Assembly (NCBI RefSeq): GCF_003072065.1
Contig: NZ_QCYG01000008.1
Coordinates: forward strand, 160,182 to 224,181
DNA: 64,000 nucleotides
Direction: 5' to 3'
Source of the DNA: Thalassorhabdomicrobium marinisediminis
Lineage (GTDB): Bacteria > Pseudomonadota > Alphaproteobacteria > Rhodobacterales > Rhodobacteraceae
In this document: positions 1 through 9,450 of the stretch, one piece after another
Position numbering within the stretch: position 1 is the first letter of the stretch
How the letters are laid out: the number at the start of each line of letters is the position of its first letter
The notes under the pieces: generated by a model
Databases searched by the model: none
The model's input: only the letters and a program-made list of their open reading frames with translations
What the model was told of the DNA's origin: nothing
Translations under genes and position numbers: made by a program

Positions 1-249
1 GGCGCCCCGCAGCCCGCCAAGAAGGTCCGACTGCAGCATCCGCCGGACGATCTCAACGCCCATCACTTCATCCCCGTGCACAGCGGCGCTGACAAAGACC
101 ACCGGCCCCGGCTTTTTGCCGTGGATGACGTGGACCTTGAGGTTGACGGGGGTGTGATCGGACAGGACCGAGACCGGAAGCTCGACCGTCTGGCGGCTCC
201 CCGGCTCAATGTTGTGTCCGGCGAATTCGAATAGGGAGTGTTTTGGCAT
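1..249 (-). CDS. Succinylglutamate desuccinylase/aspartoacylase-family (M14-type) zinc hydrolase, 3' end cut off
   Basis: The first 83 residues of a protein that leaves the window at its left edge. Residues 58-61 read HGDE after a hydrophobic strand (VVFVSAAV), which is the H-x-x-E zinc-binding motif of the AstE/AspA branch of M14 carboxypeptidases; the third zinc ligand lies outside the window. Family members remove acyl groups from amino acids or related amides, but the substrate cannot be read from this fragment. The ATG at 249 is the first in frame. It lies 91 bases past the DUF1150 gene on the same strand and may be read from its own promoter. The family call is good; the function is open. 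Confidence 0.75.
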   Translation of the reverse strand, partial: MPKHSLFEFAGHNIEPGSRQTVELPVSVLSDHTPVNLKVHVIHGKKPGPVVFVSAAVHGDEVMGVEIVRRMLQSDLLGGLRGA

Positions 250-340
250 CCTGCATCCTGTGCAAACCTTGGCTGACTGCCAAAAACGCCAAAACGCGCG
301 CCCTCGCAAGGGGCGGCCCACCGGGCGCCCCCGGCGGGAT

Positions 341-577
341 TTAGTGCACCGTCACCGGCGTCATGTCATGCTGACGGGCCAGCACGAACGCCAGCGTCCG
401 GTCGGCGACCAGCGCCAGTTGCTGCCCGTCGCTGTCATGCACGGCAAACAGCTGTTCCAGATCGCCGGCCGCCTCGCGCACCTCGTCTGGCAGGCTCGCC
501 ACTTCGACGGCCTTGACATAGACCAGCCGCTCTTCCGGCTGCGCGCCCAATGTCGTGAAATCAAACTTCGTATCCAT
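341..577 (-). CDS. DUF1150 family protein
   Basis: A 78-residue acidic protein with the look of the alphaproteobacterial DUF1150 family (N-terminal MDTKFDF, central PDEVREAAGDLEQLFAVHD, C-terminal ADRTLAFVLARQHDM). No catalytic motif, signal peptide or membrane segment is visible. It starts three bases after the stop of the Hsp20 gene, so the two are almost certainly cotranscribed and probably translationally coupled. DUF1150 genes next to small heat-shock genes are a recurrent arrangement in Rhodobacterales. The biochemical role is unknown; an accessory role in the heat-shock response is inferred from the shared promoter only. Confidence 0.85.
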   Translation of the reverse strand: MDTKFDFTTLGAQPEERLVYVKAVEVASLPDEVREAAGDLEQLFAVHDSDGQQLALVADRTLAFVLARQHDMTPVTVH

Positions 578-580
578 GAC

Positions 581-994
581 TCAACCCTTCCTGATGTTGA
601 TTGTCTGCACCACCGATTCGGGCACCGCCCGCGTCAGATCCACATGCAGCAAACCGTTTTCCATGGTCGCCTCGCCCACATCGACACCCTCGGCCAGCAC
701 GAAAGCGCGCTGGAACTGCCGTGCGGCGATCCCGCGATGCAGGAACACGCGCCCTTCGCTGTCGTCGGACTGCCGCCCGCGGATCACCAACTGGTTGTCC
801 TCGACCGTGATCGACAGGTCATCCTCAGCGAACCCCGCCACGGCCAGCGTGATCCGGTACGACGTGCCGGATGTCTGTTCGATGTTGTAGGGGGGATAGC
901 CTTCGTTGCCGGACTTGGCCGTCCGTTCCACAAGGCGCTCAAGCTCTTCAAAGCCCAACAGGAACGGATGCGTTCCCAACGTCAATTTCGTCAT
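581..994 (-). CDS. Hsp20/alpha-crystallin small heat shock protein
   Basis: A 137-residue small heat-shock chaperone that binds unfolding proteins without ATP and holds them for refolding. The alpha-crystallin domain spans about residues 37-121, with the A-x-x-x-G-x-L type motif seen as ENGLLHV at 112-118. A short N-terminal arm and a C-terminal tail ending TINIRKG (I-x-I motif) complete the usual layout. I chose the ATG at 994, which gives the family's MTKLTLGTHPFL start; the frame stays open upstream to 1087 but that extension has no family features and would cover the promoter. It is the first gene of an operon with the DUF1150 gene and has a near-perfect RpoH-type promoter at 1060-1088. 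Confidence 0.93.
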   Translation of the reverse strand: MTKLTLGTHPFLLGFEELERLVERTAKSGNEGYPPYNIEQTSGTSYRITLAVAGFAEDDLSITVEDNQLVIRGRQSDDSEGRVFLHRGIAARQFQRAFVLAEGVDVGEATMENGLLHVDLTRAVPESVVQTINIRKG

Positions 995-1059
995 GCGACA
1001 CGTCCTTTTCGAAGCGACAGTCAATGTGCGCGGCCCCGTTCGCGGCGACCACATGGAAA

Positions 1060-1088
1060 ATATGGGGGCAGACGTCGCGGGTTGCAAG
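1060..1088 (-). promoter_or_regulatory. RpoH (sigma-32) type heat-shock promoter of the hsp20 operon
   Basis: Read on the minus strand, CTTGCAA starts at 1088 and CCCCATAT at 1067-1060, with 17 bases between CTTG and CCCCATAT. This fits the sigma-32 consensus (CTTGAA, then CCCCATnT) nearly base for base. The start codon of hsp20 follows at 994, leaving a leader of roughly 55-60 bases. Confidence 0.8.
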
Positions 1089-1172
1089 ATGCGCGGGGCC
1101 GGTTTCGCTTTGTAAAAAGGGCCGGAGCGCTTACATTGCAGGTCTCACACACCCCTGATGGACGGAGCCGCC

Positions 1173-1391
1173 ATGAACAGCAGTACCCCGATGGACCAAT
1201 TGGATGTCCTGCGCATCGAGCTTGAGGTGCTGCGCCGCGAGCACCGCGACCTGGATGAGGCGATCCACGCCCTGCAAGACACCGGCAAAGCCGACATGCT
1301 GACGATCAAACGTCTGAAAAAGCAAAAGCTCGCCCTGAAAGACAAGATCGCCGTGCTCGAAGACCGCACGACCCCCGACATCATCGCCTGA
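1173..1391 (+). CDS. YdcH family protein (DUF465)
   Basis: A 72-residue, almost wholly helical charged protein (LDVLRIELEVLRREHRDLDEAIHAL, then TIKRLKKQKLALKDKIAVLED), the helical-hairpin pattern of the YdcH/DUF465 family. The function of the family is not established. Two in-frame ATGs exist at 1158 and 1173; I prefer 1173 because a GGAG lies at the right distance before it, between the two ATGs. It is divergent from the hsp20 operon and lies 76 bases before purE. Confidence 0.85.
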   Translation: MNSSTPMDQLDVLRIELEVLRREHRDLDEAIHALQDTGKADMLTIKRLKKQKLALKDKIAVLEDRTTPDIIA

Positions 1392-1467
1392 GCCAGCGCC
1401 GCTTCGCCGATTGCGCCTGTGCCCGAGCACGTTATAACCGCCGCGAACAGGAAAAAGGGCGCGTTCT

Positions 1468-1953
1468 ATGACACCTCTTGTCGGCCTCATCATGGGCAGC
1501 CAGTCCGACTGGGCCACCCTGCGCGACGCGGCCCAACTGCTTGATGACCTGGCGATCCCCTACGAAGCCAGGATTGTCTCGGCCCATCGCACCCCGGACC
1601 GTCTGTGGTCCTACGGGACCGAGGCTGCGGGCCGCGGTCTGCAGGTGATCATCGCAGGCGCTGGCGGGGCCGCGCACCTGCCCGGTATGATGGCCAGCAA
1701 GACGCGCCTTCCGGTGATCGGCGTGCCGGTGCAGACCAAAGCGCTCAGCGGCGTCGACAGCCTGTATTCCATCGTGCAGATGCCCAAGGGCTACCCCGTC
1801 GCAACCATGGCGATCGGGGCCGCCGGTGCTGCGAATGCCGCGCTCATGGCGGCCGGCATCCTCGCCCTGCAGGACGCGGAGCTTGCCGGGCGGCTCGACG
1901 CCTGGCGCGCGGCCCTTTCCAACTCGATCCCGCAGGAGCCCTCCGATGACTGA
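1468..1953 (+). CDS. purE: 5-(carboxyamino)imidazole ribonucleotide mutase PurE
   Basis: A 161-residue class I PurE, which moves the carboxyl group of N5-CAIR to give CAIR in purine synthesis. The N-terminal MGSQSDW (residues 9-15) and SAHRTPDR (about 38-45) are the substrate-binding motifs with the catalytic His; [11 protein letters not shown] and PVIGVPV follow in the normal order. Length is normal for class I enzymes. Its last codons overlap the purK start by eight bases, so the two are translationally coupled and work in sequence. Confidence 0.97.
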   Translation: MTPLVGLIMGSQSDWATLRDAAQLLDDLAIPYEARIVSAHRTPDRLWSYGTEAAGRGLQVIIAGAGGAAHLPGMMASKTRLPVIGVPVQTKALSGVDSLYSIVQMPKGYPVATMAIGAAGAANAALMAAGILALQDAELAGRLDAWRAALSNSIPQEPSDD

Positions 1954-3019
1954 CCCCCTTCGCCCCGGCGCAACCATCGGCATTCTTGGCGGCGGCCAAC
2001 TGGGCCGCATGCTTTCGGTCGCGGCCGCGCGTCTCGGCTTCAAGACCTGCATTTTTGAGCCGCAGGGCGATTGCCCGGCCTCCCATGTGTCGAACTTTCA
2101 TTACCAGGCGGACTACAGCGACACCGACGCCCTCACCGCCTTTGCGCAAGCCTGCGACGTGGTGACCTTCGAGTTCGAGAACATCCCCACCGATGCGCTG
2201 GACGTGATCGAGGCAATCACCCCGATCCACCCCAACCGCAAGGCGCTCGCCACCTCGCAGGACCGTCTGCTGGAAAAGAACTTCCTGACCCGCATCGGCC
2301 TCAAGACCGCGCCCTTCAGCGCGGTGAAAACCGCAAGCGATCTGCAAAGCGCCATCGACCGGATCGGCACGCCCGCCATCCTCAAGACCCGCACGCTGGG
2401 TTATGACGGAAAGGGGCAGGCGCGGCTGCACTCGGACGACGACGCGGAAGCCGCCCTCGCGGCCATGAACGGGGCGCCTGCGGTGCTGGAAGGCTTCATC
2501 GACTTCAGCCATGAGATCTCGGTGATCGGCACCCGCGCCGCGGATGGCGCGATCTCCTGTTTCGATCCCGGTGAAAACCTCCACCGCAACGGCATCCTGC
2601 ACAGCACCACGGTCCCCGCGCGCCTGTCACCCGCACAGCGCACCGACGCTGTCCTGCTCACCGCGAATATCCTCAACGCGCTGGAGTATGTGGGCACCAT
2701 GGGGGTCGAGCTTTTCGTCACCGGCTCCGGCCTGATCGTCAACGAGATCGCTCCCCGTGTGCACAACTCCGGCCACTGGACCCAGGCCGGCTGCACCATC
2801 GACCAGTTCGAACAGCACATCCGCGCCATTGCAGGCTGGCCCTTGGGCGACGGCAGCCGTCATTCCAACGTCGTGATGGAGAACCTGATCGGGGCGGACA
2901 TCGACCGCGTGCCCGAAATTGCGAAGACCAATGCCGCGCTGCATCTCTACGGCAAGGCGGACGCGAAACCGGGCCGCAAAATGGGCCACACCAATACGGT
3001 CACCGGCCCCGCAAAATAA
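1946..3019 (+). CDS. purK: 5-(carboxyamino)imidazole ribonucleotide synthase PurK
   Basis: A 357-residue ATP-grasp enzyme that carboxylates AIR with bicarbonate and ATP to N5-CAIR, the substrate of PurE. The N-terminal nucleotide-fold motif [11 protein letters not shown], the ATP-grasp segment [13 protein letters not shown], and the metal-site region [21 protein letters not shown] are all present. The start at 1946, inside the end of purE, follows a CAGGAG site and gives the normal N-terminus. A Rhodobacterales-type repeat with two hairpins follows the stop codon directly and may end transcription. Confidence 0.97.
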   Translation: MTDPLRPGATIGILGGGQLGRMLSVAAARLGFKTCIFEPQGDCPASHVSNFHYQADYSDTDALTAFAQACDVVTFEFENIPTDALDVIEAITPIHPNRKALATSQDRLLEKNFLTRIGLKTAPFSAVKTASDLQSAIDRIGTPAILKTRTLGYDGKGQARLHSDDDAEAALAAMNGAPAVLEGFIDFSHEISVIGTRAADGAISCFDPGENLHRNGILHSTTVPARLSPAQRTDAVLLTANILNALEYVGTMGVELFVTGSGLIVNEIAPRVHNSGHWTQAGCTIDQFEQHIRAIAGWPLGDGSRHSNVVMENLIGADIDRVPEIAKTNAALHLYGKADAKPGRKMGHTNTVTGPAK

Positions 3020-3021
3020 CC

Positions 3022-3081
3022 CCGCCTTCTCTGGTTCAAAATACCTCGGGGGAGGCGCGCAGCGCCGGGGGCAGCGCCCCC
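3022..3081 (+). repeat. Intergenic repeat copy 1 (CTTCTCTGGTTCAAAATACCT core plus two GC hairpins)
   Basis: The core at 3025-3045 (CTTCTCTGGTTC, AAAATACCT) recurs with one inserted base near 35314. Two hairpins follow here: GGCGC-gca-GCGCC type at 3054-3066 and GGGGGC-agc-GCCCCC at 3067-3081. Such motifs, placed just after genes, are common in Rhodobacterales genomes. It may double as the purK terminator, though only a weak pyrimidine tract follows. Confidence 0.6.
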
Positions 3082-3099
3082 TCTCTTCCCGTCGCCGCC

Positions 3100-3837
3100 C
3101 TACTGCAGCCCCAGCATCACGCCAACAAGGCTCAGGGACCGGTCGAACCGCCCCTTGTCCAGAAACTCCATCACCTGCCGCATGACAAGCGGATTGTTCA
3201 TCATGAAGGTATGCGTCACCGGCAGGGTGATATGTTCGGTCATGCCCTCCAGCCGGGTGGAGTCCACGCTGACCTTGCCGTCGTCGGGCCCGTCGATCAG
3301 GCTGGAATAATAGGCGTTCAACGTGCGGTCCCCGGCGATGATTCCCAATTCTCCGCCGAGCCATGGCAGGCTCAGCGGCGCGCCGGTGGTGTCGTCTTCG
3401 TGGGTGCCCAACTCCATGCCCGCAGGCCCGTTCAGCCACTCGAACGGCTCCAGATCCCCCAGTTCGTCCACCAGTTGCGAGCCATCGTTGGGCGGCCCCA
3501 GCATCACCACGCGCCCCAGCCGTTCGGGCTGTTCCGCGGACAGGTAAACCCGCACCAAAATCCCGCCCATGGAGTGGGTGACGAAATGCACTTTGCGGTC
3601 GCCGCATTGCGCCACGGCCTGCGGCACGTTTTCTTCGACCAGCGTGCGGATATCGGCGCTGGTCGAGGGGTAGCCGTCGTTGACCACGTGGTAGCCTTCG
3701 AGCTCCAGAAGCTCTTGCAGCGGCAGGAACGAGGTTTCGGTCCGCGCCAGCCCGTGCAGCAACACAACACAGTCGTCCTGCGCGGCAAAGGCGGGCGGGG
3801 CGATCAGCAACAAAAGGGTGGCGAGGATCTGTTTCAT
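3100..3837 (-). CDS. Secreted alpha/beta-fold hydrolase (lipase-like)
   Basis: A 245-residue protein with a Sec signal peptide ([18 protein letters not shown], cleavage after about residue 18). The oxyanion-hole HG pair is at 28-29 (LLHGLAR) and the nucleophile serine at 89 in THSMGG, a variant of G-x-S-x-G with Thr at the first position. A His in PVTHTF near residue 219 is the likely catalytic base. This resembles triacylglycerol lipase/PGAP1-like esterases, but the substrate cannot be stated. The frame is open upstream to 4056; I chose the ATG at 3837 because it gives the signal peptide. It is convergent with purK and divergent from the NUDIX gene. Confidence 0.8.
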   Translation of the reverse strand: MKQILATLLLLIAPPAFAAQDDCVVLLHGLARTETSFLPLQELLELEGYHVVNDGYPSTSADIRTLVEENVPQAVAQCGDRKVHFVTHSMGGILVRVYLSAEQPERLGRVVMLGPPNDGSQLVDELGDLEPFEWLNGPAGMELGTHEDDTTGAPLSLPWLGGELGIIAGDRTLNAYYSSLIDGPDDGKVSVDSTRLEGMTEHITLPVTHTFMMNNPLVMRQVMEFLDKGRFDRSLSLVGVMLGLQ

Positions 3838-3914
3838 CCCCCCAACATAGGCCCAATTCCAGCGAAGGTAAGGTGTCGCTTGCGCGATCATGCGTCCCGC
3901 GCCAGTCTGCGCCC

Positions 3915-4379
3915 ATGTCAGACCTGCCGCCGCGAAAACCCGCCATCCGTCTTGCCACCCGGGGCATCCTTTTGCACGACGACCGGCTGCTGCTGGTGAA
4001 CGCCTACAAAGGGCGCGAAGATCTCTGGTGCGCGCCCGGCGGCGGGGCCGATCCACATCAGTGCCTGCCGGACAATCTCGCCCGCGAGATATACGAGGAA
4101 ACCGGCCTGACCGTGCGCATCGGCGCGCCTTGCCTGTTGAACGAGTTCCACGACCCCGAGCGGAGTTATCATCAGGTTGAGGTGTTCTTTCGCTGCACCC
4201 TCACCGCAGGGGCGCTGGATGCGGGCTGGCAGGACCCCGAGCAGATCGTCACCGCGCGGCGCTGGGTAACGCGCGACGAGATGGAGAGGCTCACCGTGCG
4301 GCCCAAATCGCTGGCGGCGGTGGCCTGGGGCGATCGCGATGCGCCGGTCTATGATCCGTTGGAGTTGATCCTGCGGTAA
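3915..4379 (+). CDS. NUDIX hydrolase
   Basis: A 154-residue protein whose Nudix segment runs [18 protein letters not shown] and then YEETGL. The metal-binding core REIYEE is intact, but the first Glu of the usual G-x5-E-x7-R-E-U-x-E-E box is Gln, which is uncommon and could change activity or specificity. Nudix enzymes cleave nucleoside diphosphates linked to another group; no substrate can be assigned. The ATG at 3915 gives a normal N-terminus ([20 protein letters not shown]). It is divergent from the lipase-like gene and convergent with groEL, sharing a terminator hairpin between the stops. Confidence 0.88.
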   Translation: MSDLPPRKPAIRLATRGILLHDDRLLLVNAYKGREDLWCAPGGGADPHQCLPDNLAREIYEETGLTVRIGAPCLLNEFHDPERSYHQVEVFFRCTLTAGALDAGWQDPEQIVTARRWVTRDEMERLTVRPKSLAAVAWGDRDAPVYDPLELILR

Positions 4380-4388
4380 CATCGAAAA

Positions 4389-4412
4389 GGGGCGCTCCTT
4401 TCGGAACGCCCC
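4389..4412. terminator. Bidirectional terminator between the NUDIX gene and groL
   Basis: An inverted repeat GGGGCG-c-TCC / GGA-a-CGCCCC with a TTTC loop lies between the two convergent stops. On the minus strand it is followed by CCCCTTTTCG, a good end for groESL; on the plus strand a weaker TGTTGTCTTT follows. Confidence 0.7.
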
Positions 4413-4452
4413 CTGTTGTCTTTAGCCATTTGGGCAAAGCCCGGGCCGCATC

Positions 4453-6099
<1,647 letters not shown>

Positions 6100-6139
6100 T
6101 TAGCTCCTTTGGAATTTCGTTTGATTGGGGGCGAGGGCC

Positions 6140-6427
6140 TTAGGAGATGATCCCGAGGATGTCGCTCTCTTTCATGATCAACAGCTCTTCGCCGTCGACG
6201 GTCACTTCGGTGCCGGACCACTTGCCGAACAGGATGCGATCGCCAGCTTTGACAGCCATTGCGACCAGCTCACCGCTGTCCTTGCGCGCGCCTTCGCCAC
6301 ATGCGACGACTTCACCCTCGGCAGGCTTTTCTTTTGCGGTGTCGGGGATGATCAGGCCGCCAGCGGTCTTTTCTTCGCCTTCGGTGCGACGCACGAGGAC
6401 GCGGTCGTGAAGCGGTTTAAAAGCCAT
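6140..6427 (-). CDS. groS: Co-chaperonin GroES (Hsp10)
   Basis: A 95-residue co-chaperonin that caps the GroEL ring. N-terminal [12 protein letters not shown], the mobile-loop region [18 protein letters not shown] and the C-terminal [13 protein letters not shown] are all typical, and length is normal. First gene of the groESL operon; a sigma-70-like promoter and a CIRCE operator lie in its leader. Confidence 0.99.
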   Translation of the reverse strand: MAFKPLHDRVLVRRTEGEEKTAGGLIIPDTAKEKPAEGEVVACGEGARKDSGELVAMAVKAGDRILFGKWSGTEVTVDGEELLIMKESDILGIIS

Positions 6428-6479
6428 GTCTATAGCTCCCTAGCTAATGTTTCTGTGCTGATGCCCGTCTTGCGGGCCG

Positions 6480-6506
6480 TTATCACTCACCAAGGGCGAG
6501 TGCTAA
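6480..6506 (-). promoter_or_regulatory. CIRCE operator (HrcA binding site) of groESL
   Basis: TTATCACTC (6480-6488), nine bases, then GAGTGCTAA (6498-6506). The consensus is TTAGCACTC-N9-GAGTGCTAA, so only one base differs. HrcA, the repressor that binds CIRCE, is not encoded in this window. Confidence 0.93.
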
Positions 6507-6513
6507 CGGCGGA

Positions 6514-6542
6514 TAGGTAGGCAACCCGACAGGGCCTGTCAA
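6514..6542 (-). promoter_or_regulatory. Sigma-70-like promoter of groESL
   Basis: On the minus strand TTGACA lies at 6542-6537 and TACCTA at 6519-6514 with a 17-base spacer. The predicted start of transcription falls at the edge of the CIRCE element, the normal geometry for HrcA repression. Confidence 0.7.
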
Positions 6543-6622
6543 CGGGCAACTGCGGGGATTTTTTCCAGCGTCGCTGGTGGCCGGTGCGCCAAGCTTGCAA
6601 GTGCGCTGCTCGGCGTGATGCC

Positions 6623-7279
6623 CTAGACGTCGCCCCAATCAGTCAGCCCTTTGGCGCCCGCCTCGGTCAGCCTGTAAACGCCCCGCTCGACCCGCTCGAA
6701 CCAGCCGTAATGATCGTTCGCCATGAGCCGCGTGGCCGTCGGAACCTCGGTCCAGTTTGCCACCGTCGCCCCCTTGCTCGGCCCGTGCACCGCAAGAAAC
6801 CGGGCGCATTTCAGCGCGTCCTGCCGGTAGCCGGTGACGATCCCGTGTCGGGTGGCGCCGCCGGCGTTCGGGTCGCCCTCCATCCGGTCAAACGCCCGCA
6901 ACAGCGCCTTTTTCTTCCTGGCGATCTTGCGCGCGGCATAGGGGCCCGGATCGGCCAGCGCCTCAACAAAGCCGTCGCGCAGCCGCACGGTCAGCACGCC
7001 CAGCCCGAGCCGTCGCGCCAGTTTCACGTTGGAGCGTAAGGCCTTCGTCCGCCCGCCCGCTGGCACGGCAACATAGACATCGTCGCAAATTGCCAGCCGC
7101 TCGACCCCCTGATGGAACAGCGAGAGCGAAAACCCCAACTTCAGCTCAACGATGACGACATCCGCGCCGCGCCGCCCGACCACATCCGCCGCGCCCACCT
7201 CGCCCTTCACGTCATAGCCCTGCCGCTGAAGATAGGCTTTCACGGGGGCATAAAGATCGGCTTCGCGGGGTTTGCTCAT
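6623..7279 (-). CDS. DUF2161 family putative PD-(D/E)XK phosphodiesterase
   Basis: A 218-residue protein of the DUF2161 family. The N-terminal half carries a nuclease-like core: E-V-G-A-A-D-V-V-G, then VIVELKLG, matching the D...E-x-K pattern of PD-(D/E)XK phosphodiesterases. The C-terminal part (NWTEVPTATRLMANDHYGWFERVERGVYRLTEAG) resembles a winged-helix DNA-binding segment. I chose ATG 7279 (MSKPREADLYAPVKAYL); the frame remains open upstream into the divergent pyrophosphatase promoter. No neighbouring methylase or restriction partner is present, so it does not look like part of a restriction system. The cellular role is unknown. Confidence 0.82.
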   Translation of the reverse strand: MSKPREADLYAPVKAYLQRQGYDVKGEVGAADVVGRRGADVVIVELKLGFSLSLFHQGVERLAICDDVYVAVPAGGRTKALRSNVKLARRLGLGVLTVRLRDGFVEALADPGPYAARKIARKKKALLRAFDRMEGDPNAGGATRHGIVTGYRQDALKCARFLAVHGPSKGATVANWTEVPTATRLMANDHYGWFERVERGVYRLTEAGAKGLTDWGDV

Positions 7280-7423
7280 GGCGCGCAACCTATCGCGGTT
7301 TCGCGCCCCGCTCCAAGCCCCAAGCGTTGCGACCGCGGCATGGGCGTGATGCCCCGCGCCGGGGGTGACTCCGGCCCGCGCCACTCCTATAAGGCGGCAA
7401 ATTCAACCGATAAGGCGTTTGCT

Positions 7424-8341
7424 ATGACCACCCTCGTTTTCGGCCACAAGGCCCCCGATACGGATTCCACCGGCTCCCCGCTGATCTGGGAATGGTTCCT
7501 CAACCACACCGGCACCAAGGCCGAGGCCCGCCTGCTGGGCGAGCCGAACACCGAAGCGAAATTCGTGGCCGAGCGCTGGGGCTTCGATTTGCCCGCGCTG
7601 CTGACGGATATTGACGACGACCAGCCCTGCGTCATCGTCGACACCAACAACCCCGCCGAGCTGCCCGCCAACATCAACAACGCGGACATCCGCGGCATCA
7701 TCGACCACCACAAGCTTGTCGGCGGGCTTGAGACCAAGGGCCCGATCGATATCACAGTGCGCCCGCTCGCCTGCACCGCGACGATCATGTATGACCTGAT
7801 GGGCGATCACGCGGCCGAGATGCCCGACGCGATCAAGGGCCTGATGCTGTCGTGCATTCTGTCGGACACGCTTGAGTTCCGCTCCCCGACCACCACCGAC
7901 CGGGATCGCGATCTTGCGGTGGCTCTGGCCGGACAGCTGGGCATCGCGATCAATGATTACGCGGCGGAAATGTTCGCGGCGAAATCCGACGTCTCCGCCT
8001 TCTCGGATGCCGAGCTTTTGCGCATGGATTCCAAGGAATTCGCCGTCGATGGCACCAAGTTCCGCGTCTCGGTGCTTGAGACGACCGCGCCGGACATCGT
8101 GCTGGACCGCAAGGCGTCGCTCCTGAGCAGCATGGCGGATGTGGCGACCGAGGACGGGGTCGATCAGGTGCTTTTGTTTGTGGTCGACATCCTCAAGGAA
8201 GAGGCGACGCTGCTGATCGCCAACGAGATGTGCAAGACCGTGGCGGAAAAGTCCTTTGGCGTGACCGTCACCGAAGATCACGTCATCCTGCCGGGCATCA
8301 TGAGCCGCAAGAAACAGATCATTCCGGCGCTGAAGATCTGA
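7424..8341 (+). CDS. ppaC: Manganese-dependent inorganic pyrophosphatase
   Basis: A 305-residue family II pyrophosphatase of the DHH superfamily, hydrolysing pyrophosphate to phosphate in the cytoplasm. The metal ligands are seen in GHKAPDTDS near the N-terminus, VDTNN at about residues 70-74 and the DHHK motif near residue 93; the C-terminal DHHA2 domain ends with the substrate-binding SRKKQ. No regulatory CBS insert is present. The start at 7424 fits the family N-terminus. It is divergent from the DUF2161 gene and is followed by a terminator hairpin. Confidence 0.95.
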   Translation: MTTLVFGHKAPDTDSTGSPLIWEWFLNHTGTKAEARLLGEPNTEAKFVAERWGFDLPALLTDIDDDQPCVIVDTNNPAELPANINNADIRGIIDHHKLVGGLETKGPIDITVRPLACTATIMYDLMGDHAAEMPDAIKGLMLSCILSDTLEFRSPTTTDRDRDLAVALAGQLGIAINDYAAEMFAAKSDVSAFSDAELLRMDSKEFAVDGTKFRVSVLETTAPDIVLDRKASLLSSMADVATEDGVDQVLLFVVDILKEEATLLIANEMCKTVAEKSFGVTVTEDHVILPGIMSRKKQIIPALKI

Positions 8342-8361
8342 TCCCCCCGAGCTGACACGAC

Positions 8362-8396
8362 CGGGCCGGAGGCTGCACAGGCGTCCGGCCCGCTTT
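8362..8396 (+). terminator. Probable intrinsic terminator of ppaC
   Basis: CGGGCCGGA (8362-8370) and TCCGGCCCG (8384-8392) form a nine-base perfect stem with a 13-base loop, followed by CTTTC. The T tract is short. Confidence 0.55.
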
Positions 8397-8483
8397 CATC
8401 GGATCGACAAATCCCCCCGGTGGCTTATCCTCATGGGCATCTGCCCGGCGGTCCGGCCCCACCCTTTTGCAAAAGGTTCACCC

Positions 8484-9356
8484 ATGCCCCAGATCATCCC
8501 CCGTTTTGCCGAGATTTCCGACCGCTACGATGTGGCCTTCGTCGACATCTGGGGCTGCATGCACAATGGCATCACCCCGTTTGAAGAGGCCGTCGCCGCG
8601 ATGCAGGATTTCCGCGCGCGCGGGGGCAAAGTGGTGCTGGTGACGAACTCGCCCCGCCCCTGGGACAGCGTGGCCCAGCAGTTGCGCGCCATGGGGATGG
8701 CCGAATGCTGGGACGCCATCGCGACCTCGGGCGACAGCGCCCGCGCGGCGATGTTCCGCGGCGTCGTTGGGTCGAAAGTGTGGTTCATGGGCGAAAGCCC
8801 CCGAGACGATGATTTCTTCAAACCGTTGAAAATCATCAAGGATCCCGTCGATATCCAGACCGTGCCGCTGGAAGAGGCCGAGGGCATCGTCTGTTGCGGT
8901 CCGTTCGACCCCTATGCCGATCCGGCGGTGAACCGCCCCGAGTTCCTCTATGCCAAGACGCGCGGCCTGAAACTGCTGTGCGCCAATCCCGACATCATCG
9001 TCGACCGGGGTGAGCGGCGCGAATGGTGCGCCGGCGCCCTTGCCGCGCTCTATACCGAGATGGGCGGAGAAAGCCTCTATTTCGGCAAGCCGCATCCGCC
9101 GATCTACGACCTTGCCCGCCGCCGCTACGCCGCATTGGACGGATCGGTTCCCGACCCGCGCGTCATCGCCATAGGCGACGGGATTCGCACTGACGTTCTC
9201 GGGGCGCAGCAGGAAGATATCGACAGCCTGTTCATCACCGGCGGGCTTGCGGCGGAAGAGACGAAGACCGTCACCGACCCGGATCAGACCTCTCTCACCT
9301 CTTACATCGACAGCGAACAGGTCACCCCAACTTACGCCATCGGGTTCCTGCGCTAG
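8484..9356 (+). CDS. TIGR01459 family HAD-type hydrolase
   Basis: A 290-residue HAD-superfamily protein of the class IIA type. The nucleophile motif is FVDIWGCMHNG near residue 20, motif 2 is LVTNSPRP, and motifs 3/4 are GKPHPPIYDLA and AIGDGIRTDVLGA. It matches the alphaproteobacterial TIGR01459 group, whose substrate is unknown; relatives dephosphorylate small sugar or pyridoxal phosphates. The ATG at 8484 follows an AAAAGGTT site and gives the usual N-terminus; an upstream ATG at 8433 adds an unrelated proline-rich stretch. Confidence 0.85.
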   Translation: MPQIIPRFAEISDRYDVAFVDIWGCMHNGITPFEEAVAAMQDFRARGGKVVLVTNSPRPWDSVAQQLRAMGMAECWDAIATSGDSARAAMFRGVVGSKVWFMGESPRDDDFFKPLKIIKDPVDIQTVPLEEAEGIVCCGPFDPYADPAVNRPEFLYAKTRGLKLLCANPDIIVDRGERREWCAGALAALYTEMGGESLYFGKPHPPIYDLARRRYAALDGSVPDPRVIAIGDGIRTDVLGAQQEDIDSLFITGGLAAEETKTVTDPDQTSLTSYIDSEQVTPTYAIGFLR

Positions 9357-9369
9357 ACCAAAGCAGGCT

Positions 9370-9399
9370 TGACAGTTTCTGCGACTGCGAAGTAATCTT
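9370..9399 (+). promoter_or_regulatory. Sigma-70-like promoter upstream of the maoC-ribF-ycgN-ltaE run
   Basis: TTGACA (9370-9375), 18 bases, TAATCT (9394-9399). It lies 51 bases before the maoC start and right after the HAD gene. Confidence 0.55.
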
Positions 9400-9450
9400 A
9401 TTTCACCCGCCCTGCACGGGTTGAATTATTATTACGGGACGGATCACGCA

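Noticed and set aside
209..1225. A plus-strand frame of 338 codons over the hsp20 region
   Set aside because: It runs antisense to three better supported genes and across the RpoH promoter.
3031..3050. GGTTCAAAATACC as a tRNA T-loop
   Set aside because: No cloverleaf around it; it is part of the intergenic repeat seen again near 35320.
6623..7279. DUF2161 nuclease-like protein as a restriction or defence gene
   Set aside because: No methylase, specificity or toxin-antitoxin partner; neighbours are groESL and ppaC. The gene looks like a core gene.
9421..9450. TTG start for the MaoC gene
   Set aside because: The extra ten residues lack family features and a ribosome site; ATG 9451 is better.
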